This document shows positions 9,691 through 18,150 of a stretch of 64,000 nt of DNA, piece by piece. The stretch spans positions 1 through 64,000 of the forward strand of contig NW_027437446.1 in NCBI RefSeq assembly GCF_964204645.1. Reading direction: 5' to 3'. The translations under genes and the position numbers were made by a program. The number at the start of each line of letters is the position of its first letter. The stretch's first letter is position 1. This DNA comes from Tubulanus polymorphus (Eukaryota; Nemertea; Palaeonemertea; Tubulaniformes; Tubulanidae). The notes below the pieces were generated by a model. It saw only the letters and a list, made by a program, of their open reading frames with translations. It did no database searches and was not told the DNA's origin.

Positions 9691-10957
9691 TTAAAAATTT
9701 AATATTCCACCTATAAAAATTCCTATAAAAGTTAAAGCTAATTTAGCATTTTCATGGGATTTATTATCATTATCAGTTTTAATTATATCATGTTGAATAA
9801 TATCAGTTTTTATATTTTCCGATGTATTGTAATCTTTTATTTTAGAATAATTATTTAATTTAATATTCTTAGTTTTAGTTTCTGTTGATTGAATATGTTT
9901 TTTATTTTTTCACCTTCCATTAATTTTGGAGCAGTGATAATCTTTTTATTTATATCATTTAATCCAAATGAATTATTTATTGTTGCAGTTTTAATTAGAT
10001 TATTATAACCAATTATGTTTCTCATCTTTAATACTAAATCATTAGAAATAATTAATAGATTAGGGCCTATACAATAATTTAGTCTTACATGAGATTTATC
10101 TAAATAACTTTGATATCTTACAATGTTTTCTGGAATCGATCTATTTTTATCATTATGAATGGAATCTTCAAATAATACTTTGAATTGTTTCTGCGCATCA
10201 AATGATGTGTTATCAGTTCCAATTATTGGGGATCTTGTTTCAACTTGCGCACCTAAAATACAAATTAAATAAGTTCTAATAGATTGATTTATTCTTTGTA
10301 TACCAGCTTTAGTAAAACCTTCACTATTTTCTAAAATGAAATTAACCCAACCATTATTGTTTTGTTGTTGTATATTATTATAATATTTTGGTAATTCATT
10401 CCAATTTAGTGTTCTTATATCTGAATTTGTTATTATTTTTCCAAATTCTTTAGTATATAATATTCCTAATCCACCCATTGTTCCAATTTTTGCTCTAAAA
10501 CCTTTATTTGAATTAATATCAAATTCATTACATATTTTATAAAACTTAGAAATTCTAATTCATCTAATATTAATTTTATTTGAAAATATGTATGAAATCT
10601 AAAAAGTGATAACATCAATGGTAAACTTGGTTTGTTTAAATGATCATTCCAACTAATTCCACATCCTGTTGTTGCGCAATAAACAGCAAAATTTAATTGG
10701 TTCTGCCAATACTTCATATTAGATTTTAATAACCATTGTTTTGCCTCATTTAAATTTTTAAAATTAATTGTATACACATGAAATATATTTTCCATCTTTA
10801 CATGAAAATTATTACTTTCAGTAACATAAATATATAAATCAATTAATGAATTTAAAACTTCATTTCTTTATGTAATATCTTTATTAAAATGTATTGCTGG
10901 AATATTATATTTAATTGATTTATTATATTGGAAAGCTTTTGGAAAACTATCTACCAT
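9691..10957 (-). pseudogene. Polinton penton / minor capsid protein, three lesions
   Basis: The start is ATG at 10957 (TATATAAATGG). TAA at 10868-10870 interrupts after 29 codons and the frame then continues. At about 10560 the reading shifts frame; at about 9890-9910, within A6-T-A6, it shifts again and ends at 9691. Diagnostic stretches are YWQNQLNFAVYCATTGCG, FRFHTYFQ, GGLGILYTKEFG, ETRSPIIGTDNTSFDAQ and YCIGPNLLI. These match the Polinton minor capsid protein thought to form the pentons. The last frame ends in a hydrophobic tail (LALTFIGIFIGGILNF), so the end may belong to a fused or separate small membrane protein. The identification comes from family knowledge; no search was run. Confidence 0.8.
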
Positions 10958-10973
10958 TTATATAATTAAAAAA

Positions 10974-11045
10974 TTAATAATTTATTAATTCTTTTAATAA
11001 TTTATCTTGTTCTACAACTGTTTATTATTGTTCTAAACTGGCCAT
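10974..11045 (-). pseudogene. Tiny remnant frame with TAAATG start
   Basis: The ATG at 11045 sits in GTTTAAATGG like other genes of the block. It reads six codons, meets two consecutive TAA codons, and then continues with a short helical stretch (VVEQDKLLKELINY) to a TAA directly before the penton gene leader. The position in the array and the start context suggest a very small decayed gene, but chance is possible. Confidence 0.25.
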
Positions 11046-11083
11046 TTAAACTTATAATATAATCTAGTGTATTTTTTAATTTC

Positions 11084-11430
11084 TTATTTATTATTGATTT
11101 CTTTTATATTAGTTTTAATTTTTTCTTTATTACTTTTTATATTTAATTTTGAACTTATACCAGTTAAAACACTTGAACTTAATCCTAATACACCAATTGA
11201 TATAGCTAAAGGTGTTAATGGGCTGAATATTGCTAAAAATGTTATTACAGAACTAATTGTAACCGAACCACTAATAATAAGATAATATATAATTCTAGAT
11301 TTTAAATATTTTTCTTTTTTATCCTTAAGTCACTTTCAAATTCTAATATTTGTTTTTCCAAATATATTTTTAATTTAGTTTTATTAATATCATGAGGAAT
11401 AATATCAATATTATCAACTTTATCTTCCAT
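11084..11430 (-). pseudogene. Small membrane protein conserved in Polintons, frameshifted
   Basis: The start is ATG 11430 (TAAATAAATGG). The first frame (MEDKVDNIDIIPHD, then a charged helix) ends prematurely near 11305. From about 11325 another frame is open to TAA at 11084 and contains a long apolar Ser/Gly/Ile segment (IISGSVTISSVITFLAIF and LAISIGVLGLSSSVLTG) followed by a Lys-rich tail. This resembles a Polinton membrane protein of unknown function with an ISGS...SS motif. A small indel near 11325 is the lesion. Gaps to its neighbours are about 20 bp. Confidence 0.5.
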
Positions 11431-11450
11431 TTATTTAGAAAAAAAAATTA

Positions 11451-11873
11451 CTAATTAGTAAACTTATAAGCAACAAATATAACAATAACTGTTCCACCTA
11501 AAATCCAAATTATTTCATATTTCTGTTGTTCTTTACTTGGGGTATAATAATCTGATATTGTAGGTTTATGTAGATGTAATTTTTCTTTATTGGTTACTGC
11601 GTTATATAAACTCATTGCATCATCAACTGATTGAAAATCTCTATGTGAAATCTTTTGATCATATGATTCCTTGTTAATATAATCCATATAGTTTTGTCTC
11701 TTTTCTCTGTATTCTTCTGCTGCTTTATTGTATTTTTCTAATGCTAAGTTATGTCTTTTTTGTTCTGTTAATGATCCATTTTTATCAATATGCTTAAATA
11801 AATAACCACCACCAGTAAAGGCTAAAGCGTTAACAATTGCTGATCCTATAATAGTTATAACTGCAGAAGCCAT
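11451..11873 (-). CDS. Conserved Polinton two-TM protein, 140 aa
   Basis: Intact. The start is ATG 11873 in CTAAATAAATGG. An N-terminal apolar segment (VITIIGSAIVNALAFTGGGYLF) is followed by a soluble helix (LTEQKRHNLALEKYNKAAEEY), then NYMDYINKE, a DAMSLY motif, ISDYYTPS, and a C-terminal membrane segment (IIWILGGTVIVIFVAYKF). This arrangement of helix, linker, Y-x-PS and final membrane segment recurs next to capsid genes in invertebrate Polintons, as I recall. Function is unknown; a role at a membrane during assembly or release is conceivable. It lies 24 bp from the next start. Confidence 0.7.
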   Translation of the reverse strand: MASAVITIIGSAIVNALAFTGGGYLFKHIDKNGSLTEQKRHNLALEKYNKAAEEYREKRQNYMDYINKESYDQKISHRDFQSVDDAMSLYNAVTNKEKLHLHKPTISDYYTPSKEQQKYEIIWILGGTVIVIFVAYKFTN

Positions 11874-11897
11874 TTATTTAGCAAAATAATTATGTAT

Positions 11898-12119
11898 TTA
11901 TATGGGAGGAATATATTTTCGTTTTTCCAAATAATCAATAGTTAAATTAGATAAAGTAACTGCTAATGTTAATTTTAAAATATCATTTATATCAAATCTA
12001 TCAACATTAGCACTTCCCATTTTAAAAACTTTTTTTAATACCATTGAATAACCAACAGTTCCAACTGATAGTAATGCGCCATTATATAATCCAGTTATTA
12101 TCCACTTATTATCACTCAT
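11898..12119 (-). CDS. Small conserved Polinton membrane protein, 73 aa
   Basis: Intact. Its ATG (12119) directly follows the stop codon of the preceding gene, so TAA-ATG forms the usual start motif. There are two apolar stretches: NGALLSVGTVGYSMVLKKVF and ILKLTLAVTLSNLTIDYL, then a short basic tail ending PPI. The pattern (small, Gly/Ser-rich, LKK after the first segment, YL..K.IP end) matches a short Polinton protein I recall next to the 140-aa neighbour. Function unknown. Confidence 0.65.
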   Translation of the reverse strand: MSDNKWIITGLYNGALLSVGTVGYSMVLKKVFKMGSANVDRFDINDILKLTLAVTLSNLTIDYLEKRKYIPPI

Positions 12120-12461
12120 TTATTTATCAAAAAAATTACTATCATCAAAATATTTAGTTATCTTATTTATGATCATTTCAACATTTATTTCATTACTACT
12201 TTTATGATTATCATATATTTTGGTTAATATGTTTTTAATATCATCAATAATTCCATCTTCATTTAATTCATAATATTCTAAAGGTGTTTTAATTAAATCA
12301 ATTACTTTTTCTATATTATGATTTTCTTTATCAATCACTGATGCATTGTTAAATGATTTACTTTTTATATCAGTAATTACATCATTTAGTTTAATTCTTA
12401 TTTCTTTACCATGTTTAAAATCAAACCCAAAACATATACTCGGTCCAACAGTTATATTCAT
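12120..12461 (-). CDS. Hypothetical protein, 113 aa
   Basis: Intact frame, start ATG 12461 in TATATAAATGAA. It is soluble, Ile/Asp/Asn/Lys-rich and mostly helical, with no Cys-rich motif or membrane segment. It begins MNITVGPSICFGFDFKHGKE. I do not recognise it. It fits exactly between the 253-aa and 73-aa genes with no spare DNA, and its stop codon forms part of the next gene's TAAATG, so it is very likely a real element gene. Confidence 0.6.
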   Translation of the reverse strand: MNITVGPSICFGFDFKHGKEIRIKLNDVITDIKSKSFNNASVIDKENHNIEKVIDLIKTPLEYYELNEDGIIDDIKNILTKIYDNHKSSNEINVEMIINKITKYFDDSNFFDK

Positions 12462-12477
12462 TTATATAGTGGAAAAA

Positions 12478-13239
12478 TTACTCTCTACATCTTATAACTA
12501 ATTCATAAATTACAGGGAAATTATTTAAATCAATTAAGTATCCATTATGATTTCTAATTTCTAATCTAAAATTATTAAAACGAGGAATGCATGGTTTGAA
12601 ATCACACTCTGTTAAATTATAATTTATTTGCGTTCCAAATTCTTTAACATTCTTCAATGGTAAAATGTTAAGTAAACCAGAATTACAAGTTATATCTTTA
12701 GTTGCTTCGAATGTTTTTGTAGGATCGATTAAATTGCAATGAATATAAAAGTGTGTAAAAGGTATTAAGTTTGGTGTAGCAGCATCAATATTTGTAAAAG
12801 ATCTATCTGGAAGAATTCCTAACAGTTTAGCTATAGGTTTTTTTACCAGAAATTTATGTTTTTCACTATTAGACAACCTTATCTTTATTCTATCAGAACT
12901 ATCACTTTTTAAAAATCTAATACTAAACCCAGAACTACTACCTAATTTGTGCCAGGCTTTTCTATTAATTTCTTGTGCTAATGTATCTAAATTATATAAC
13001 CCCGGTTTTAAATATATATAGACCCATGAATCTATGTGTCTATTAAAAACTAAAAAGGCTCTATGTTCAATAGTTTTATTCGATATATTATAAAAAGAAT
13101 TACATAAACTTATATTTACTAATTTTAAATCTACACAATTCTTAAATTCTCTATCTAATTGTTCTAGTAAATTATGAGATTTATAATTTGTAAGTCTTCT
13201 AGAATCTACAAATATTCTGTATTCTTTTAATTCCACCAT
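12478..13239 (-). CDS. Conserved Polinton structural candidate, 253 aa
   Basis: Intact. The start is ATG 13239 (AAAATAAATGG). It looks beta-rich: KEYRIFVDSRRLTN, VYIYLKPGLYNLDTLAQEIN, FSIRFLKSDSSDRIKIRLSN, AKLLGILPDRS, FTHFYIHCNLIDPTKTF, GLLNILPLKNVKEFGTQINY and a C-terminal NNFRLEIRNHNGYLIDLNNF. The GLYN..TLAQ step, the FYIHCNL strand and the final I/L-R strand recur in a Polinton protein often placed near capsid genes and suspected to be a minor virion or fibre component. That role is inference. It lies 14 bp downstream of the short-gene stop. Confidence 0.6.
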   Translation of the reverse strand: MVELKEYRIFVDSRRLTNYKSHNLLEQLDREFKNCVDLKLVNISLCNSFYNISNKTIEHRAFLVFNRHIDSWVYIYLKPGLYNLDTLAQEINRKAWHKLGSSSGFSIRFLKSDSSDRIKIRLSNSEKHKFLVKKPIAKLLGILPDRSFTNIDAATPNLIPFTHFYIHCNLIDPTKTFEATKDITCNSGLLNILPLKNVKEFGTQINYNLTECDFKPCIPRFNNFRLEIRNHNGYLIDLNNFPVIYELVIRCRE

Positions 13240-13253
13240 TTATTTTACATATT

Positions 13254-13607
13254 TTATTCGAAATCTATTTCATGATGCCCCCTTTCATTCTTACCTTTGT
13301 ATACGAAATAGAAATCACCAGAACATAATTCTTCTAGATCTTAACTTGATAATCTATGAAATCTATCCGGTAAATATGTTCTGAATTTATATGTATTTCC
13401 TTTTAATCCTTCATTTTCTAAGTGTATAACTAATTTATCTCCATATTTGTTAGTAACTCTATCAATATTTGTAAATAGATATTTCTTATGGATTATTAAT
13501 TCTCTTAACTTCTTAAATTTATAATCTACTGATTTGACATTTGAAGTATCTTTTATTCTATCTAGAAATGATTTGTTGCTCTCACTGTGTGTTTGTTTAC
13601 TCTCCAT
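13254..13607 (-). pseudogene. Short conserved Polinton protein (copy 1), one stop codon
   Basis: 118 codons from ATG 13607 (ATTAAAATGG). Features: FLDRIKDTSNVKSVDYKFKK, a KKYLFTNIDRVTNKYGDKLV strand pair, then FRTYLPDRFHRLSS. TAA at 13341-13343 interrupts; the frame then continues (DLEELCSGDFYFVYKG) to TAA at 13254. The related copy at 23222-23564 has GAA at this position, so the stop is a single substitution in element 1. The compact beta-rich core with a conserved LPDRF suggests an OB-fold-like or DNA-binding accessory, but this is a guess. It is paired with the polymerase and shares the polymerase's upstream block. Confidence 0.65.
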
Positions 13608-13639
13608 TTTAATAACATATTTTTTATTAAAATTTGATT
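13608..13639 (-). promoter_or_regulatory. Replication-type upstream block before short gene (copy 1)
   Basis: In the sense direction it reads AATCAAATTTTAATAAAAAA followed by TATGTTATTAAA and then ATG. Nearly the same block lies before the polymerase (17672-17702), before the element 2 short gene (23565-23593) and after the element 2 polymerase (18119-18150). It overlaps the polymerase stop codon. Confidence 0.55.
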
Positions 13640-16600
13640 AACACGTTATAATCCTATTCATTATTTCCTTCTCTTTTGTTTCTTCTCTTTTAAATTTTAA
13701 GTATTCATCTAAATTACAACCATAAGCAACTGTACAATCATCTAAAATATATCTTTTATCATCAAATGGGTTTAGACTAATCTTTTCAATTTCTTCAATA
13801 AACATTTCATGATCTTCAGATCTTAAACATTTCATTTTATGTTTTCTAACTTCTTCATTGAATATACAATTGATGTAATCTTTGAAATGAATATTCTTTT
13901 CTACTACACTTTTGGTTATTCCTTTTAACTTTTTAGCTTCATGTTCTTTAGTTTTATATGAATACTTTTTAGATCTAATACCGATGAACTCTATCATTTC
14001 TTCACCGCCTAATTCATCTTTGAATTTACCGGAAATTTTTTTATTATCATTGCTAAACAATTCATGATCTTTAGGATGGTTACTGAAATCAAAATGATGT
14101 TTTAATGTTTTTAAATCATCAGTTATGTTATCAGTTTTTATCTTTAATATGTAACTGTCAGTATCAAAATATAGTATTTCTATATGTTTTTCTCCGAAAA
14201 GTGGTTGTAATACATTATAATAGAATTCATACATTAGTAATTTTGATAATTCTAAAACTGATGCTCCAACATAGATTGGTTTATTAAATTTCATTGATGT
14301 TCTTCTCATTTTAACTGCGGCAAAATTTTCATCAAATATTCTGTTACCAATGAACTTAGGATATGTTTGTAAATGTCTAATTCGTTTACCATTACTTACT
14401 TACTCAATATCATTTCTATTTCTAATATTTTCACAAGTCTTACCATAGAATGCATTATTCATTAACTTGAAGAAATCTTTCTCGAAATCAGTTTTAGCTT
14501 TAGTTCTCTGTTTGGTGTTAAAATCTATATATTTTTCTAACCACTTAGATTGACTGAATGAAATATATCTATGTACTTTTTTTAGAACCATTCCTTGTTT
14601 TAGATAAAACTTTAACATTCTATAATGTACTACATAATTATATTTATCTTCTTGAGTTACCATTAACTTTTCTGTATGAATATGGTTTTCGGGTTTAATT
14701 CTTTTTTGGTAATTTGATAATTCTTCATGAGTTACAGTTTTATGTTCTGGACAGTATGCTAGATTTCTAGATTTAAATTTAATATGTTCAGGATATTCTA
14801 AGTCTACAACAAAAAAGTAACCAGTCTCTGAATCATCTGCAATATCTAGGATTCTTTTCTTCCAATCAAATTTATCATTATTTTCACGTTGTAAAACTTC
14901 ACTTATTTCAAATACTCCATAAGGCTGTGGTTCCATCATTGCCCAACCATACAAATTATTTGCATCTATATATAATAACTTATATCCGGGGTTATCATTT
15001 ACATTGAAATATCTATCGCCTAATACACCTGAAACTCCTCCTCTTATAGATTTTTCAAATAATAATAATTGATCTATATTTGTTAACAAATCCATTTTTA
15101 TATCTGTAAATTTTAATCCACAATCCCATGTTAAACCTGGACTTGAATAACAATGACAAGGATCAATAGTGAAATATTTTAGGTTTACATCTCTAAACCT
15201 TTCAAATAAATCGGTTAATAATAATACATCTGATTTTGAATATGAATCTACTAATTGTCCATGATTTTCTATTTTGAAATGATTCCAAATATTCAATGTT
15301 CTATTATATACTTCATCTTTAACATATTCATTTTTTAATTCATCATAGAATTGTTCTTTCAATAATTCAGTTATGTTAAAATCATTATGATTTTTATAGA
15401 AAGAATATGGAATTGCGCCTTTATATCTCATTAATTGGAAATCATCATTATTTGGGTAGTGTTGCTTTAATATTTTTAATTCATCATCAACTAATGATTT
15501 TGATAAGTTATCTAATGAACTATTTAAAAATCTATATGAATCTATAAGTCTTAGGCCACCAAATTGGAATGATATATAATTCTCAGATGTTTTAGCTAAC
15601 ATTTTAAATTTATAAGTTGGTATTTTATCTTTTGATCTATTTGAATTTAATCTTTCTATTTCATTATTAATTTCTTCTATTTTATGACATAACTGTTTGA
15701 TGAATAAATGTGCATCATATCCTGATAGATTATGAAATATAACTGGTACAAAGTTAATTTTCTTAGCTTGTAAGTTACAATTCTCATGCGCAGCGCCTCT
15801 AAACTTTCCATTCAAATGATCATGGTCTCTTACTTTTTTATCTTTATAATTAAATATCTTTTCACAATAATAACATTTATCTGCAAACGCAAATTCTTCT
15901 TTATCTTCTTCTGTCATAATTATTTCTTTATTTGTATTCAATAATTTACTACATCTTATTTCATATTCAATTAATAAGTCACAAAAATGATTGATAACAT
16001 TTTCATTTCTATAATGATAATATTCACTTTCAATTAGTTCTGGATAATCAGATTTTATATATAACCCGAAAGCAGCAGCTGATTGATGAATCTTTTTAAT
16101 TGTATTTGTTATTGGTGGTTCATCTGAAAAATTATTTTCATTAGAATTTAATTTCTTTCTTTTATAATATATTTCTTTTCTATCTTGATCAGTTAATTCT
16201 TTATTTAATGATTCAAAATCTCCATATATAACAAATGGTACTTTATTTTTGTAATCATATTTTTTGAATTCTAATATTTTATCTTTTTCATTTGGTAAAA
16301 CTAATTTACAATAATCATGATTTTCACATAATTGTTTATGATTTAATAATGTACTTTCATTACTGAATTTATGTAAACATTTTCTACATAGATATATTTT
16401 ATTATGGTGATCACTTTCTGTTCTAAAGAATAAATCTATTTGTTTAATCCACATATAATGATTTTCATAATATAATCTATCTATAACATCATTTGAATCA
16501 TAATCTTTTGATAGGAATAAAGCTTCTAATGTATAATGTTTTATATTATTACCTTTTGTATTTGGTAATTTGATTAAATCAAATACATTTATCTTTATAT

Positions 16601-17671
16601 TATTATCTCTTTCTATTTTTGGGATGTTTTTAATTATAACAGGATACTTATCTATCTTATAATTATTTTCAAACGGTTTATAATGAGTTAATCTAAAACT
16701 ATGTGTAATATCTTCCGTTGGATGTAAGCAACTTATAATTGTCCATAGAAAACATTTATCATCTTCATTTTGTACATTTATTACAGCATTAGTTTTAAAT
16801 GGTAGTTTAATATAACTTGATGCTTCAATATCTGGTTCTTTATAATATGATACATTATTTTCATCAATTGGTTTTGATTTAGTTAACTTATTATATTTTG
16901 TGTTATAAACATGAAAAGTCATAAATATTATTTCATCGAATATTAAACCTGATCCTTCAAAATATTTCTGTTCTATTTTAGTTTTTACTTCATTATAATA
17001 TTTATCTAATTTATCATCTATATGTTGTTTATATATAATATGTTGTGAATGAGAATTTATATTATATATTGGTTTATCGTCAGATTTTATAAACTTTACT
17101 TTAACTGATATACTAATTTTAGGGTATTCAACATCTATTATTATTTTTATTATTTCTTTCATATTTTCTAAATGTTTTTTATTTTCTTCTAATGTTTTTC
17201 CTTTACGAAATTTAAACTCGATAGCTGCTGGACCAATATCACTTTAAATGCTTCGGTTATCTCTATATCTTTTTTATTATCCAATAAATTAATATATTTT
17301 CTTACATCTTCCATGTATGGTCTTTTATTGTTTAATTTATTTTTTATGCTTTTAATTGTCTTCTGCTTCTTATCATTATCTTTATCAAAATAATTTTCAC
17401 CTAAAATATCATTATTCATATTTCTAATATGACTTTTACATTTTAAATGTTCATTATAATATCTTTTATCACTGAATGATAGATTACATGTATCACATTT
17501 GTATGTTTCTTTTTCATTCTTTAATTCATCTAATTTAGTTTCTAATATATCATCTTTATATTCTAGTTTCAATTTATTCTCTAAATGTGTTTTAGTTTTA
17601 TTGTGTCTTGCTTTTTGGGATCTATCTATATTGATATTACATGTTGGGCAGTAGTACTTATTTGCTTCCAT
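13638..17671 (-). pseudogene. POLB: Family B (protein-primed type) DNA polymerase with zinc fingers, two lesions
   Basis: About 1,345 codons in total. The N-terminus has two C2H2 fingers (C8,C11,H23,H29 and C59,C62,H75,H81). The frame then breaks near 17245, where one A of an A-run is missing compared with the element 2 copy. Numbering from the second segment's ATG (17162): another C2H2-like finger at about 259-282; Exo I YGDFES 313; an endonuclease VII-like Cys/His module (CYYC, VRDHDH, GKFRGAAHENCN) at 430-463; Exo II FHNLSGYDAH 476; Exo III YSKSDVLLL 641; motif A YIDANNLYGW 731; motif B NNAFYGK 902. Motif C (YFDTDSY) lies after TAA at 14400-14402, where copy 2 reads TTA. All exonuclease and polymerase motifs are present, so inactivation is by the two lesions only. 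This enzyme would replicate the element from its ends. Confidence 0.9.
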
Positions 17672-17702
17672 TTTAATACTAAATTTTTTATTAAAATTGA
17701 TT
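17672..17702 (-). promoter_or_regulatory. Replication-type upstream block before polymerase
   Basis: The sense strand reads AATCAATTTTAATAAAAAAT, then TTAGTATTAAA, then ATGGAAG. The match to the block before the short genes continues outward (TTTTAGAAGTT) only in the element 2 copy at 23594-23605, which places both next to the element terminus. Confidence 0.55.
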
Positions 17703-17840
17703 TTAGAAGTTCATTGATTTAAATATGAATTATTTTTAATCACACTTTACTAACACTATTAATGTTTAAAAATCTAACTCATACAAATATAAATATTGAA
17801 ATAATGTTTAAAATATATCTATATATCGATTCTATAAGAG

Positions 17841-17886
17841 CTCGTACTCTCGTACTCTGATCTGAAAGCCTACTTTTCTAATTACT
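17841..17886 (+). repeat. 46-bp end motif, internal copy
   Basis: CTCGTACTCTCGTACTCTGA, then a GAAAGCCTA core, ending CTAATTACT. It has the same length and spacing as the copies at 18040-18085 and 23810-23855. Confidence 0.65.
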
Positions 17887-17937
17887 TATATATGTTATTC
17901 ATTCATATTTTATCCATGTAAATGAATATTTGGTTTA

Positions 17938-18040
17938 GAAATTTTCCAAATATGAAAATAACAATAATTTCTACTTGAATTAGGAGTGTACGCGACTAAT
18001 TCAAGTAGAAATTATTATTATTTCACATTTGGAAAATTTC
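17938..18040. repeat. Long near-perfect palindrome in element 1 terminus
   Basis: Arms of about 45 bp (17938-17982 and 17997-18040) with a 14-nt loop. The left arm begins GAAATTTTCCAAATATGAAA and the right arm ends TTTCACATTTGGAAAATTTC. Only a few mismatches and indels separate the arms. It could extrude a cruciform or fold back when single-stranded during end replication. Confidence 0.85.
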
Positions 18041-18085
18041 TCGACCGTTCGACCTTTGGTATGAAAGCCTATTACCCCTATTACT
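18040..18085 (+). repeat. 46-bp end motif, terminal copy of element 1
   Basis: CTCGACCGTTCGACCTTTGG, then TATGAAAGCCTATTACCCCT, then ATTACT. The CT at 18085 is the proposed outer boundary; AATATT follows and would be the target duplication if a matching left copy exists. Confidence 0.65.
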
Positions 18086-18118
18086 AATATTGATAGTTTG
18101 TGATTGTTCTGGCTCCAT
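18086..18118 (-). pseudogene. First codons of a short-gene copy in element 2, cut at 18086
   Basis: The ATG at 18118 (ATGGAG, as in the other short-gene copies) opens a frame of 11 codons (MEPEQSQTINI) that ends exactly at the element 1 boundary. Its position immediately downstream of a polymerase end and behind the shared upstream block is the same as for the 13607 gene. The residue match alone is weak; the context carries the call. Confidence 0.45.
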
Positions 18119-18150
18119 TTATTATACATGTTTTTTACTAAAATTTGATT
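18119..18150 (-). promoter_or_regulatory. Replication-type upstream block after polymerase copy 2
   Basis: Sense strand: AATCAAATTTTAGTAAAAAA, then CATGTATAATAA, then ATGGAG. It overlaps the polymerase stop, just as at 13608-13639. Confidence 0.5.

Larger units (their letters stand above)
17703..18085. other. Right terminal region of element 1
   Basis: Gene-free terminus. It holds two copies of a 46-bp end motif (17841-17886 and 18040-18085) and a long palindrome (17938-18040), separated by a TATATGTTATTCATTCATATT stretch. It ends in CT at 18085, as expected for a Polinton end (Polinton termini read 5'-AG...CT-3'). It matches 23650-23855 of element 2 in order: CTCGTAC..CTCGTAC, TATATGTTATTCATT, palindrome, 46-bp end. 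17703-17840 is AT-rich with nothing visible. Confidence 0.65.

Noticed and set aside
1-18085. Bacterial or phage origin because of the dense gene packing
   Set aside because: A chromodomain integrase, C2H2 fingers, SINE, satellite and lack of ribosome binding sites point to a eukaryotic virus-like transposon.
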